Source: Microbacterium sediminis (GTDB lineage Bacteria; Actinomycetota; Actinomycetes; Actinomycetales; Microbacteriaceae). Taken from it: a DNA stretch of 64,000 nucleotides. This document shows positions 48,300-57,997 of this stretch, piece after piece. How positions within the stretch are numbered: position 1 is the stretch's first letter; each line of letters begins with the position of its first letter. Where the stretch lies: assembly GCF_004564075.1 (NCBI RefSeq), contig NZ_CP038256.1, positions 930,001 through 994,000 of the forward strand. The letters run 5' to 3'. Under the pieces are notes generated by a model. That model was not told where the DNA came from. It made no database searches and was given only the letters and a program-made list of their open reading frames with translations. A program made the translations under genes and the position numbers.

Positions 48300-50011
48300 C
48301 CGCCCCCACCGGCCGGCTCGATCTGGCCCGCTGGCTCGTCGGCCACACGCGTCGGCTGCTGCCGCCGTTGGCCGCCGCCGTCGTCGCGCGCATCGTGAAC
48401 CAGCTGCTGGGCGTGGCGCTCCTCGTGCTCGCGGCCACCGCCGTCGTGCGTGCCGCCGCGGGCGACGAGCTCGCCACCGGCCCGCTGCTGCTGTGGCTCG
48501 TCGGGATCGCGCTGGCGAAGGCGCTGCTGCGCTACCTCGAGCACTTCGTCGGCCACGGCGTGGCGTTCGCGGCGCTGCAGCGGCTGCGCGAGCTGCTGTT
48601 CGCGCGACTGATCCCGCAGGCGCCGGCCGCCACGCAGGGCAGGGCCGGTGCCGAGCTGACCGCGCGCGCCACGCGCGACATCGATCGCGTCGAGGTGTTC
48701 TTCGCGCACACCCTGCCGCCCGCGGTGTCGGCCGTGGTCGTGCCGATCGCGGCGCTGGCGTGGCTGGGCGCGACGGTCAGCGGTCCGCTCGCGCTCGCGA
48801 CCGCGCCGTTCGTGCTCGCCTCGCTCGTGGTGCCGCTCGCGGCGGGATCGGCCACGTGGCGCGCCGCCCGCCGGGTCGCCGACGCGCGCGGCGCGCTGGC
48901 CGCGCGGCTCGGCGACGACATCCAGGGCGTGCGCGAGGTCCTCGCGCTCGGCGCCCCTCCGGAGCGCCTGGCGGGGCTGGACCGCACCGATCGCGCGCTC
49001 GCGGCGGCGCGGTCGGCCGCGGGTCGGGTGCAGGCGCTGCGCGGTGGCGCCACCGTGCTGCTGCAGGGGCTCGGGCTGATCGCCGTGGCGCTGGTGGGGT
49101 CAGGCACCGGGGCGCCGGCGTCGACGCTCGCCGTGGCGCTCGCGACGGCCGTGGCGCTGTGGGGGCCCACGCGCGGCATCGACGACTTCGCCACCAACCT
49201 CGACGCGTCCTTCGCGGCCGCGGAGCGCATCCGCCGCATCATCGACGGCGAGCCCGCGGTGACCGATCCGGCCGCGCCCGGGCCCTCGCCGGCGGACGCC
49301 GCCCTGGAGCTGCGGGACGTGACGGTGCGCCACGGCGGCGTCGCCGCGCTCGATCGCGTCTCGGCCCGCTTCGCGGCCGGCGCCTGGAGCTACGTCGTGG
49401 GCGTCTCCGGCAGCGGCAAGTCCACGCTCGGATCGCTGCTGCCGCGCGGCCGCGACCCGCAGGCCGGCGCGGTGACCCTGGGCGGCGTCGACGTCCGCGC
49501 CCTGCCGCTGGGCGAGCTGCGGCGCCGCGTCGCGATCGTGTCGCAGCGGCCCACGCTGCTGTCGGGCACGATCGCCGAGAACCTGCGCCTGGCCTCGCCC
49601 GATGCGGGGGAGGACCGGCTGCGGGCCGCGCTTGCCGACGTCGCCCTCGACGCGTGGATCGACGGTCTGCCGGAGGGCCTGCACGCCCCGGTCAGCGCCC
49701 GCGGCACGTCGATCTCGGGCGGCCAGCTGCAGCGCCTCGCCGTGGCGCGGGCCCTCGTCGCCGATCCCGAGATCCTCGTGCTCGACGAGGCCCTGAGCCA
49801 GCTCGACGGCCCGACCGCCGACCTCGTCCGCCGCCGCCTGCGCGATCGGCACGCGGGCCTCACGGTCGTCGAGATCACGCACCGCGCCGATCTGATCCCC
49901 GACGACGCCGCGGTGCTCGTGCTCGACGCCGGCCGGGTGGCCGAGTCCGGCCCGGCCGGCTCCCTGCGCGCGGCGGCCGGTCCGTTCGCCCGGCTCGAGG
50001 CGCGGGCCTAG
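48296..50011 (+). CDS. CydC-like ABC exporter subunit (membrane + ATPase fusion)
   Basis: 571 residues. Membrane domain with about six segments in residues 20-310, then ATPase with Walker A GVSGSGKST, signature ISGGQLQRLAVARAL and Walker B ILVLDEALSQLD (Glu retained). Helical contacts RATRDIDRVEVFFAHTLPP resemble the CydC/CydD family. ATG overlaps the preceding stop by four bases, so the two subunits are made together. Unlike its partner it has no repeat insertion. A terminator shared with the convergent aztD lies 22 bases downstream. Confidence 0.83.
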   Translation: MTAPTGRLDLARWLVGHTRRLLPPLAAAVVARIVNQLLGVALLVLAATAVVRAAAGDELATGPLLLWLVGIALAKALLRYLEHFVGHGVAFAALQRLRELLFARLIPQAPAATQGRAGAELTARATRDIDRVEVFFAHTLPPAVSAVVVPIAALAWLGATVSGPLALATAPFVLASLVVPLAAGSATWRAARRVADARGALAARLGDDIQGVREVLALGAPPERLAGLDRTDRALAAARSAAGRVQALRGGATVLLQGLGLIAVALVGSGTGAPASTLAVALATAVALWGPTRGIDDFATNLDASFAAAERIRRIIDGEPAVTDPAAPGPSPADAALELRDVTVRHGGVAALDRVSARFAAGAWSYVVGVSGSGKSTLGSLLPRGRDPQAGAVTLGGVDVRALPLGELRRRVAIVSQRPTLLSGTIAENLRLASPDAGEDRLRAALADVALDAWIDGLPEGLHAPVSARGTSISGGQLQRLAVARALVADPEILVLDEALSQLDGPTADLVRRRLRDRHAGLTVVEITHRADLIPDDAAVLVLDAGRVAESGPAGSLRAAAGPFARLEARA

Positions 50012-50032
50012 CGGCGCGCGCGTCCAGATGCA

Positions 50033-50071
50033 GAAAACGGTCCGATGGCGCAGTGCCACCGGACCGTTTTC
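50033..50071. terminator. bidirectional terminator between the ABC exporter and aztD
   Basis: Perfect 12-bp arms GAAAACGGTCCG (50033-50044) and CGGACCGTTTTC (50060-50071), with an inner TGGC / GCCA stem. The A-run on one side and T-run on the other fit termination from both strands of the convergent genes. Confidence 0.85.
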
Positions 50072-50088
50072 CGCGTTCGGAGCCGATC

Positions 50089-51309
50089 TCAGCCCAGGTT
50101 GACCGCCATCTCGTTCGGGGCGGCGGGCAGCGCCTCGCTCTCGGCGACGACCTCGCCGGTGGCCAGGTCGACCGCGATCACGCGATCGTTGGCGACATCG
50201 GCGATGTAGGCCGTCTCGCCGTCGGTGGTCATCGCCGGGTGCGGCTCCTGCCAGTCGGACGGGCCCTGCCACGGGTCGATGACGGGGTGCGCCGCCGTGA
50301 TCTCGCCGCTGGCCGGGTCGAGCACGTGGATCGCGCCGTCGGTGCCGAGGATGTAGGCCAGGTCCTCCGGCCCGCGGACGACGCCGCGCCACGTGTACTC
50401 GACGCCGTCGAGCTCGACGACCTCGTAGGTGCGGGCGGCCGTGTCGATCAGCGCCACCTCGTGCAGCAGGTAGCCCTCGGCGTCGGGGTCGTGCTTGTAG
50501 TCGCCGACGACGATCGGGCTCGTCTCGCTCACGTAGGCGTTGCCCATGCGGCCGTACGCGTCGGGCGCCGTGAACTTCTCGAACGCGCCGTCCTGGTACA
50601 GCAGCGCGCCGTTCTCGCAGCCGAAGATGACGGCCTCGTCCTGCGCCGTGCCCTCGCCGTGGATGCCGGGGCACTCGTCCGAGATCGCGATCTCGTCGTA
50701 GTGATCGTCGTGCGGCTCCAGCGCGACGGCACCCGAGCGGCTCGTCGCGTCGCCGACGGTCGTCACGAGCGTGCCGTCCTCGAGCACGATCGACACGCCG
50801 TGGTGGGCGGCGTCGGCCCGGTGCGTGGTGACCTCCGGCAGCTGTGCGCCTGCGAGCTCGACGAGCGCGTCGGTGTCGAAGATCGTCGTCTCGCCCGTGC
50901 CGTCGGCGTACAGCACCGTCTTGCCGCCGTGACGCACCACGTGGCCCGCCGCCTCGGCCGGGAACTCGAGATCGGTCAGCTCGGGCGCCTGCGTGTCGAG
51001 CACCTGGAACCCGGTGGAGGTGGTCACGAGCACGTTGCGCCCGTCGCCGACCGCGTTCAGGCGCGTGAACGCCTCGCTGGAGAACTCCTCGACGACCTCG
51101 AGCGTCGCGCTGTCGAGCACGAGCACGGAGCCGTCGACCGACACGGCGAGGCGCTCGCTGGGCTCGACGGCCGCGGCCGCGTCGCCGGTGGGCTCCCCGG
51201 ACGTCGCGCCGCCGGCCTCGCTCGCCGTGCCGCAGCCGGCGAGCAGCAGGAGTGCCGCCACCGATCCGGCCACGGCGAGCGTGGGCTTTCGCAGGGATGT
51301 CTTCCTCAT
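50089..51309 (-). CDS. aztD: zinc metallochaperone, beta-propeller lipoprotein
   Basis: 406 residues. Signal peptide MRKTSLRKPTLAVAGSVAAL and lipobox LAGC (Cys26). The rest is a repetitive beta-propeller with VLDSATLEVV, IFDTDAL, VLDPASGEI and AVDLATGEVV blades. Likely zinc ligands occur in HRADAAHHG, EPHDDHYDE and CPGIHGE. AztD proteins hand zinc to AztC (family knowledge). Last gene of the minus-strand az operon, 22 bases after aztC. Confidence 0.87.
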   Translation of the reverse strand: MRKTSLRKPTLAVAGSVAALLLLAGCGTASEAGGATSGEPTGDAAAAVEPSERLAVSVDGSVLVLDSATLEVVEEFSSEAFTRLNAVGDGRNVLVTTSTGFQVLDTQAPELTDLEFPAEAAGHVVRHGGKTVLYADGTGETTIFDTDALVELAGAQLPEVTTHRADAAHHGVSIVLEDGTLVTTVGDATSRSGAVALEPHDDHYDEIAISDECPGIHGEGTAQDEAVIFGCENGALLYQDGAFEKFTAPDAYGRMGNAYVSETSPIVVGDYKHDPDAEGYLLHEVALIDTAARTYEVVELDGVEYTWRGVVRGPEDLAYILGTDGAIHVLDPASGEITAAHPVIDPWQGPSDWQEPHPAMTTDGETAYIADVANDRVIAVDLATGEVVAESEALPAAPNEMAVNLG

Positions 51310-51331
51310 GGTGTTTCCTTTCTGGGAATGG

Positions 51332-52237
51332 TCAGGGGGTCAGGCCGTCGGCGATGAGCCGCGTGTTCGCGCGCATCATGTCGAGGTAGGTCGGGGCGCC
51401 GCCGTCGGGCTCGGTGAGCGACTCGGTGAACAGCGAGACGACGTCGACGTCGATGCCCACCTCGCTCGCCAGCACCTGCATGAGGCGGTCGGGCTGCGAG
51501 GAGTCGGCGAAGATCGTCGGCACTCCCGTCGTCTCGATCGCCGTGGCGAGCTCCTCGAGGTCGGCCGCGGAGGGCGAGGCGAGGGTGGTGCCGCCGGGCA
51601 CGGCCGCGCCGACGACGGTGAAGGCGAACCGCTCGGCGAGGTAGCCGAAGACGTGGTGGTTGGTCACGAGCGCGCGGTTCTCGGCCGGAATCGCGGCGAA
51701 CGCCTCCGTCATCTCGTCGTCCAGCACCGCCAGTTCCGCGCGGTACGCGTCGGCGTTGGCCGCGATCTCGTTCGCGTCGATCCCGTCGATCTCGCCGAGC
51801 GCGCGCTCGAGGGCGTCGACGACGTCGACCATGCGGGCGGGGTCCGTCCAGAAGTGCGGATCGGCGGAGCCCTCGGCGTAGTCCACGACGTCGATGTGCT
51901 CGCCCGCGACGAAGCGCGCCGCGCCCGCCGTCGCCGCCGTCTCGAGGTGCTGCTCGACGTTCTCCTCGAGCCCGAGGCCGTTCGAGACGAGCAGATCGGC
52001 CTCGGCGAGCGAGGCGGCCTCGCGCGCCGAGATCTCGAAGGAGTGCGGGTCGGCATTCGGCTTCATCAGGGTGGTCACCTCGCCGGCGTCGCCGACGAGC
52101 GCGGCGGTGACGTCGCCGAGGATGTTCGTGGTCACGACGATGCGCGCGGGCGCGGCGCCGCCGGCGGGCGCGCACCCGGCGAGCGCCGTCGCGGCCAGCG
52201 CCGCGAGCGCGACCAGCGCGACGGGGCGGGCGCTCAT
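51332..52237 (-). CDS. aztC: zinc ABC transporter substrate-binding lipoprotein
   Basis: 301 residues. Lipobox LAGC (Cys22). Cluster A-I zinc-binding protein with His65 (NADPHSFEI), His128 (ADPHFWTDP), His194 (TNHHVFGYL) and Asp245 (FADSSQPD), the His3-Asp set expected for AztC-type proteins. The long His-rich flexible loop of ZnuA is absent, consistent with use of a separate chaperone (AztD). ATG overlaps the stop of the upstream lipoprotein gene (ATGA). Confidence 0.9.
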   Translation of the reverse strand: MSARPVALVALAALAATALAGCAPAGGAAPARIVVTTNILGDVTAALVGDAGEVTTLMKPNADPHSFEISAREAASLAEADLLVSNGLGLEENVEQHLETAATAGAARFVAGEHIDVVDYAEGSADPHFWTDPARMVDVVDALERALGEIDGIDANEIAANADAYRAELAVLDDEMTEAFAAIPAENRALVTNHHVFGYLAERFAFTVVGAAVPGGTTLASPSAADLEELATAIETTGVPTIFADSSQPDRLMQVLASEVGIDVDVVSLFTESLTEPDGGAPTYLDMMRANTRLIADGLTP

Positions 52238-53412
52238 CGGCCGACCTCGATCGCGAGGGCGTGCGGCAGGGCGAGCTCGCGGGCCACCCGCGCGCCGTCG
52301 GCGTAGTCGATCTCGTAGACCACGCCGGCGTCGGGCGCCGCCAGGTACGCGCGCTGCGCGTCGACCGTGAGGGTCGCATCGGCGGAGGCCGTCAGCGGAT
52401 CGGTGCGGCCGCGCTCGGTGCCGTCGGGGCCGTAGACGCGCACCCGCCCGTCGGCGTCGAGCGCCACGACGTTCTCCGCCGCGTCGTCGGCCGCGACGAC
52501 CGCGCGCAGCGGCGCGTCGACGGCGACCTCGGTCCAGGCGCGCTCGCGGGTGTCGAGCAGCAAGAACGCGGGGCCGTCCGTCAGCCCGGCCACGGTGGGC
52601 CGGTTCTTGCGCCCGGCGAACGCGGTGGCGCGCTCGGCGCCCGCGGGGTAGGCGATGCGCTCGGCCGCGACGCCGTCGCCGTCGGCCGTGACGAGCACGG
52701 CGCCGTCGGCGCAGCCGATCACCGTGCCGACGCGGGTGACGATCGAGCCCGAGGGCTCGGCGCAGGCGAACTCGTCGACCCGCGCGCCGGTCTCGTCATA
52801 CACGATCGCCGAGGCGGTGGCGACGATCGCGAACTCGCCGGCGGGCGCGACGATGCCGGCGGCGGCGCCGGTGTCGACCCGGAAGCGCTCGACGATCTCG
52901 CCCTCGCCGAGGGATTCCATGTCGAGCACGACGGCCTCGCCCGAGCCGGCGAAGAACAGCCCCGTCGACGTCGCCGTCGACAGCGGCGGCGTGGTGACCG
53001 TGACCGGGCCCTCGCCGGCGATCGAGCCGACGACCGCGGGATCCGCGCGGTAGTAGTGGAAGTGATCGCCGTGGTCCCACGTCCAGGCCCCGCCGTCGAC
53101 GATGTCGACGCCGTCCTCCGTCGTGACGAAGGCGTAGCGGCCGTCGCTGGCGATCGCCGCGGGGGCGCCGATCGTCCCGACCGCCCGGGTCTCCTCGGTG
53201 AGGAGATCGAGCATCGTCACCGACCCGTCGCCGGCGATCGCGAGCAGGCGCGACTGCGCCTCGCTCATCTCGGCGGCGCCCTCGACGGCGCCGTGGCCCG
53301 CGGGCTCCGAGCCCGCCGGCGTCGGTGGGGCGCCCGCGGGAGCGGCCGTGCAGCCGGCGAGGATCACCCCCAGCGCGGCGAGGGCGGACAGGGCGGGGAC
53401 GGTGCGGGTCAT
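52234..53412 (-). CDS. second beta-propeller lipoprotein in the zinc operon
   Basis: 392 residues. Signal peptide with lipobox LAGC (Cys21) then a Pro/Gly-rich tether with a HGAVEGAAEM segment. Propeller-like repeats (LLAIAGDGSVTMLDLL, VVLDMESLGEGE, FLLLDTRERA, VVALDADGRVRVYGPDG) follow. A conserved-looking histidine cluster, WDHGDHFHYYRA near residue 115, could bind zinc. It is distantly like AztD and sits between aztB and aztC with four-base overlaps on both sides, so it is part of the importer. Its exact role is unknown. Confidence 0.75.
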   Translation of the reverse strand: MTRTVPALSALAALGVILAGCTAAPAGAPPTPAGSEPAGHGAVEGAAEMSEAQSRLLAIAGDGSVTMLDLLTEETRAVGTIGAPAAIASDGRYAFVTTEDGVDIVDGGAWTWDHGDHFHYYRADPAVVGSIAGEGPVTVTTPPLSTATSTGLFFAGSGEAVVLDMESLGEGEIVERFRVDTGAAAGIVAPAGEFAIVATASAIVYDETGARVDEFACAEPSGSIVTRVGTVIGCADGAVLVTADGDGVAAERIAYPAGAERATAFAGRKNRPTVAGLTDGPAFLLLDTRERAWTEVAVDAPLRAVVAADDAAENVVALDADGRVRVYGPDGTERGRTDPLTASADATLTVDAQRAYLAAPDAGVVYEIDYADGARVARELALPHALAIEVGR

Positions 53413-54281
53413 GCGGCGACGCTTTCGCTGATCGGGGACGGGGAATGCGGGGCGGTGCGCTCGCGCGCGCGGGAGATCCCCGCCCGGGCGAGCGCCGAGA
53501 GGCCGGCGAGCACGATCGCGGCGAAGGCGATGCTCGGCCCGGCGGCGGTGGCGGCGTACCACGACACGAGCAGCCCCGACACGACGGCGGCGACGCCGAA
53601 GGCGGCCGCGAGCGCCATGGTGGAGGGGATCGACCGGGTCCAGCGGCCGGCGGCGACGGCCGGGGCCAGCAGCATGCCGACCACGAGCAGCGAGCCCACC
53701 GCCTGATACGAGGTGACGATCGCGAGGGTCACGAGCCCGGTCAGCAGCACCTGCGCGAGCTGCGGGCGCAGCCCGAGGGTCTGGGCGACGCGCGGGTCGA
53801 AGGCGGCCGCGACGAACGCGCGGTGGAACCTCGCGGCGATGGCCGTCGTCGCCGCGAGCGCCGCCGCGAGCAGGGCGATGTCGCCCCAGCCGATCGCGAG
53901 GACGTCGCCGAAGAGCATGACGGTGGCGTCGGTGGCGAAGCTGCGCGCGTGCGACACGATGATGACACCGAGCGAGAGCATGCCCACGAACAGCAGCCCG
54001 ATGCTCGTGTCGTACGAGAGTCGGCCGCGGCGCTGCAGCAGGCCGATGGCGGCGCTCATGCCGGCCGCGCTGACGGCGCCGCCCACGAGCGGCGGCAGGC
54101 CGAGCAGCGTGGCGATCGCGACGCCCGGCAGCATGCCGTGTCCGATCGCCTCGCCGAGGAACGCCATGCCGCGCGTGACGACCCACGTGCCGACGATCGC
54201 GCACACGCCCGCCACGAGGACGCCGCCCAGGAGGGCGCGCACCATGAACTCGGCGGCGAAGGGGGACAGGAGCAGAGACAC
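53409..54281 (-). CDS. aztB: zinc ABC transporter permease
   Basis: 290 residues from the GTG at 54281; upstream in-frame codons run into the operator. Eight or so membrane segments with the ZnuB/MntB family pattern: GTWVVTRGMAFLGEAIGHGMLPG (start of the conserved coupling region), SYDTSIGLLFVGMLSLGV and SYQAVGSLLVVGMLLAPA. Upstream on its strand TAGGGT lies eight bases before the GTG, next to the Zur-type site. First gene of the minus-strand part of the divergent operon. Confidence 0.9.
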   Translation of the reverse strand: MSLLLSPFAAEFMVRALLGGVLVAGVCAIVGTWVVTRGMAFLGEAIGHGMLPGVAIATLLGLPPLVGGAVSAAGMSAAIGLLQRRGRLSYDTSIGLLFVGMLSLGVIIVSHARSFATDATVMLFGDVLAIGWGDIALLAAALAATTAIAARFHRAFVAAAFDPRVAQTLGLRPQLAQVLLTGLVTLAIVTSYQAVGSLLVVGMLLAPAVAAGRWTRSIPSTMALAAAFGVAAVVSGLLVSWYAATAAGPSIAFAAIVLAGLSALARAGISRARERTAPHSPSPISESVAA

Positions 54282-54303
54282 GAGTCGAGACCCTACATGG
54301 AAA

Positions 54304-54318
54304 TGAGAACGGTTATCA
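54304..54318. promoter_or_regulatory. Zur-type operator between divergent aztB and aztA
   Basis: TGAGAACGGTTATCA is a near-perfect 7-1-7 Fur/Zur-family dyad (TGAnAAC / GTTnTCA). It lies exactly between two divergent TAGGGT -10 boxes (minus 54295-54290, plus 54321-54326), so one dimer pair could shut both promoters when zinc is sufficient. The zinc genes on both sides make Zur, rather than Fur, the likely regulator. This region is AT-rich relative to the genome. Confidence 0.85.
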
Positions 54319-54333
54319 AATAGGGTGGAGAGC

Positions 54334-54948
54334 GTGTCCTGTCTTCTCTGCGCCACCGGCATCTGTTTCGCCTACGACGACGTCGACGTGCTCCACGAGG
54401 TCGACGTCGCGCTGGACGCGGGCCGCCTCACCGCGATCGTCGGGGCCAACGGATCCGGAAAGTCCACGCTCGTCGAGGTGCTCGCCGGCGTGCGCGCGCC
54501 CCGTGCCGGCACAGTCGACCGCCGCGGCGACGTGGCCCTCATCGTGCAGCGGGTCCGCATCCCCGAGACCCTGCCGTTGACCGTGCGCGAGACCGTCGCG
54601 ATGGGCACGTGGGGGCGCCGGCGCCCGCGCCGCCTCGCCGAGGCGCTCACCGACGAGGCGCTCGAGCGGGTCGGCCTGGCCGCCCTGGGGAGGCGATCGA
54701 TCCACGCCCTCTCGGGAGGGCAGCGGCAGCGGGCGCTCATCGCGCAGGGCATCGCGCGCGAGGCGGAGATCCTGCTGCTGGACGAGCCAGCCGCCGGCCT
54801 GGATGCCGACAGCCGCGAGCGCACGCGCGAGATCCTCGCCGCGGAGGCGCGCCGCGGCCGCGCCATCGGCTGGGTCACCCACGACGAGGAGGACGTCGCC
54901 CGCGCAGACGCCGTCGTGCGCCTCGAGGTCGGCCGGCTCGTCGCCTGA
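54334..54948 (+). CDS. aztA: zinc ABC transporter ATP-binding protein
   Basis: 204 residues, compact metal-type ATPase. Walker A GANGSGKST (Lys43), signature LSGGQRQRALIAQGI, Walker B ILLLDEPAAGLD and H-loop VTHDEEDV. GTG 54334 follows TAGGGT plus seven bases; GTG 54325 is three codons earlier and overlaps the -10. It works with AztB on the opposite strand, so the importer is split between two divergent transcripts. Confidence 0.9.
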   Translation: MSCLLCATGICFAYDDVDVLHEVDVALDAGRLTAIVGANGSGKSTLVEVLAGVRAPRAGTVDRRGDVALIVQRVRIPETLPLTVRETVAMGTWGRRRPRRLAEALTDEALERVGLAALGRRSIHALSGGQRQRALIAQGIAREAEILLLDEPAAGLDADSRERTREILAAEARRGRAIGWVTHDEEDVARADAVVRLEVGRLVA

Positions 54949-54960
54949 GCCGCCCGGCGA

Positions 54961-56766
54961 TCAGCCGTCGAGCTGCTCGCCGAGCTCCAGCCAGCGCTCC
55001 TCCAGCTCGGCGGTCTCGGCCTCGAGCGCGCGCAGCGCGTCGTTGAGGGCCGAGAGCCCGGCGAAGTCGGAGCTGTCGTGCGCGGCCATGTCGGCGTGGA
55101 TCGCGGCGATCCGCTGCTGCAGGGTCTGCAGCTTGCGATCGATCGAGGCGAGCTCCTTCTCGGCCGCGCGGCGCTCGGCGCCGGTGAGGCCCGCGGGGGC
55201 CGCGGCGGCGGGTGCGGAGGCGACGGCGCGGGCGCCCTCGGCAGCCGATCGCGGCGCCGCGGCCTGGGCGGCGCGCAGCCGCAGGTACTCCTCGACGCCG
55301 CCGGGCAGGTGGCGGAACCGGCCGTCGAGCACGGCGTACTGCTGGTCGGTCACGCGCTCGAGCAGGTAGCGATCGTGCGAGACCACCAGCAGCGTGCCCG
55401 GCCACGAGTCGAGCAGATCCTCCATCGCGGCCAGCATGTCGGTGTCGAGGTCGTTGCTCGGCTCGTCGAGGATCAGCACGTTGGGCTCGTTCAGCAGCAC
55501 GAGCAGCAGCTGGAGGCGGCGCTTCTGCCCGCCGGAGAGGTCCTTCACGGGCGTCGACAGCTCGGACGAGCGGAAGCCCAGCCGCTCGAGCAGCTGCGCG
55601 GGGGTGAGCTCCTTGCCGCCCGAGACGTACGTCGAGCGCTGCTCGGCGAGGATCTCGCGCACGCGGCGGTCCATCACCGCGTCGAGCTCCGCCAGCCGCT
55701 GGTCGAGGTATGCCACCCGCACGGTCTTGCCGCGCTTGACCCGGCCGCTCGTGGGCTCCACGGTGCCGGCGACCAGGCCCAGCAGCGTGGACTTGCCGGC
55801 GCCGTTGGGGCCGAGGATGCCGGTGCGCTCGCCCGGCGCGATGCGCCACTCCACGTCGCGCAGGATCTCGCGCCCGTCGTAGCTCACGCCCGCGTCGAGC
55901 AGATCGACGACGTCCTTGCCGAGGCGGGCCGTGGCCAGCTGCGCGAGCTGCACCGAGTCGCGCACGGGCGGCTCGTCCTCGATGAGCTGGTTGGCCGCCT
56001 CGATCCGGAACTTGGGCTTCGAGGTGCGGGCGGGCGCGCCGCGGCGCAGCCACGCGAGCTCCTTGCGCATGAGGTTCTGGCGCTTCTCCTCGGCCACCGC
56101 GGCCTGCCGCTGGCGCTCGACGCGCTGCAGCACGTACGCCGCGTAGCCGCCCTCGAACGGGTCGACGATGCCGTCGTGCACCTCCCACATCCGCGTGCAG
56201 ACCGCGTCGAGGAACCAGCGATCGTGCGTCACGAGCAGCAGCGCGCCGGTGTTCGCCGCCCAGCGCGTGCGCAGGTGCTCGGCGAGCCAGGCGATGCCCT
56301 CCACGTCGAGGTGGTTGGTCGGCTCGTCGAGCGCGATGACGTCCCAGTCCTGCACGAGCAGCCGGGCCAGCGCCACGCGGCGGCGCTGGCCGCCCGAGAG
56401 CGTCGACACGCCGGCCTCGAGATCGAGATCCGCCGTCAGGCCCGAGAGGACGTCGCGGATGCGCGCATCGCCGCGCCACTCGTGCTCGGGGGCGTCGCCG
56501 ACGATCGCGTGGCGCACGGTGTCGCTCTCGGTGAGCTCGTCGGTCTGCGCGAGCATGCCGACCCGCAGGCCGCCCCGGCGGGTCACGCGGCCGTCGTCGG
56601 GCTCGGCGCGCCCGGTGAGGATGCGCATGAGCGTGGACTTGCCGTCGCCGTTGCGCCCCACGATGCCCACGCGGTCGCCGTCGGCGACCCCCACGGTCAC
56701 CCCGTCGAGGATCACCTTCGCGGGGAACTCGATGCGGAGGTTCTCGCCGCCCAGCAGGTGTGCCAT
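54961..56766 (-). CDS. ABC-F family ATPase, Uup-like
   Basis: 601 residues. Two ATPase domains: GRNGDGKST with LSGGQRRRVALARLL and ALDEPTNHLD, then GPNGAGKST with LSGGQKRRLQLLLVL and ILDEPSNDLD. A charged helical linker lies around residues 240-300, and the last ~70 residues form a coiled coil (LTGAERRAAEKELASIDRKL), as in Uup. ABC-F proteins of this class act on ribosomes or in Holliday-junction tolerance (family knowledge). TACGCT lies seven bases before the ATG. It is convergent with aztA (12-base gap). Confidence 0.92.
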   Translation of the reverse strand: MAHLLGGENLRIEFPAKVILDGVTVGVADGDRVGIVGRNGDGKSTLMRILTGRAEPDDGRVTRRGGLRVGMLAQTDELTESDTVRHAIVGDAPEHEWRGDARIRDVLSGLTADLDLEAGVSTLSGGQRRRVALARLLVQDWDVIALDEPTNHLDVEGIAWLAEHLRTRWAANTGALLLVTHDRWFLDAVCTRMWEVHDGIVDPFEGGYAAYVLQRVERQRQAAVAEEKRQNLMRKELAWLRRGAPARTSKPKFRIEAANQLIEDEPPVRDSVQLAQLATARLGKDVVDLLDAGVSYDGREILRDVEWRIAPGERTGILGPNGAGKSTLLGLVAGTVEPTSGRVKRGKTVRVAYLDQRLAELDAVMDRRVREILAEQRSTYVSGGKELTPAQLLERLGFRSSELSTPVKDLSGGQKRRLQLLLVLLNEPNVLILDEPSNDLDTDMLAAMEDLLDSWPGTLLVVSHDRYLLERVTDQQYAVLDGRFRHLPGGVEEYLRLRAAQAAAPRSAAEGARAVASAPAAAAPAGLTGAERRAAEKELASIDRKLQTLQQRIAAIHADMAAHDSSDFAGLSALNDALRALEAETAELEERWLELGEQLDG

Positions 56767-57997
56767 CAGGTCAAGCGTAAGCGGTGTGGCAAACGAGGAA
56801 TGCCCCGTCCGATGGACCGGAACCACCCCCACGCGCATCGCGCCTAGTGGCGAGTTCGACCGAGACATCGCAAGAAGCGATGAAGCTGCGGTCAGCTGCC
56901 AGCAAGGATGGTCTCCAACCGCTCAACGATCGGCTGCCAGTACGTCCACTCATCCTGAATGGTCCGCTGGCCCGGTCTCCCTTTCCCGCTGAAGCGATGC
57001 CTGTCAGCGTCGCGCGTCAAGAACACCAAGTCCCCCTGGAGTCTCACGACGCCTTGAGCTTGGAGAAATGCCAGAACCTCATGCAGCTTTTCGGCTTTGA
57101 CTGGCTGGCGACCTTGCAACTTCATGAAGAACGTTGCGCGCCCATCATCGTGACCGTGAGTGCGGGCCAGGTTCTGAAGTTTGCTGAGGAAACGGATGCT
57201 TCGCGACTGAGGATCGATGGTCTCCTCTTCTTCGAGTGAATCGCGATAGTCGATCCAGGGAAAAACCAGCGGGACATTGTCGTCAACGACTAGCTCGAAG
57301 GCGTCAGTGCTTGGGGCTACCGAGACCAGCGCAGGCAGTGTGAGATCAGTTCCGGTGACCTCGAACCGAATGTCGGCCGTCTCATCCGCGCCCGCGCTGG
57401 TCGTTCTCGCGAATCGGGCTTCGTTTCCCTCAATGCGAAGCGACTCGCACCTGATGTAGAGGTCTGGCCCGATCATCCTCCCGCTGTCCAGCGAAGGAAT
57501 GCGTATGCCTCCCGAGGTTGATATCGTGAGCGACTCGAGAGGGCCGATCAGCGAAACATGGTCAGGATCAGTCGGAATGAGCGTGAAGTCGAGGGAAAGT
57601 TGCCCACTTGGTCGCGTAACTTCCATTCGTCCGACGAGCTCAAGCTCTTCACCGTCAGATGCCGTCACTGTTGCTGCACTTCCGACGGATTCGCCCGCAA
57701 GGATGGAGGAGTGGAGCGCGGCGAACTGAGTCTCGTCGACGAGAATATTCGCTCCGCCAGCCACAGCCGACACGAGGTCGAAGAGCAGACCTGAACTGTT
57801 GCCCACCTCCAGCAGGGTGCCTGACGGGAGTCCCTTATCTAGGTGATCGGCGGCGGCGAAAGCCGCAAAAACCACGCTCGCCCAGTTCTCCTCCGACCGA
57901 AATGGGTGCTGATCGAGGAAGGTCCGGAGTTGCTTTCGGTACTCGAGCCTCGTGGCGGGATCGGCAATTGCAGCCAGCGAGGGCTCGGGGGTTCCTG

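Noticed and set aside
46209..50011. Naming the two exporter genes cydD and cydC outright
   Set aside because: Sequence fits the CydDC-like heterodimeric exporters, but no cytochrome bd genes are adjacent and other exporter families share these motifs, so symbols were withheld.
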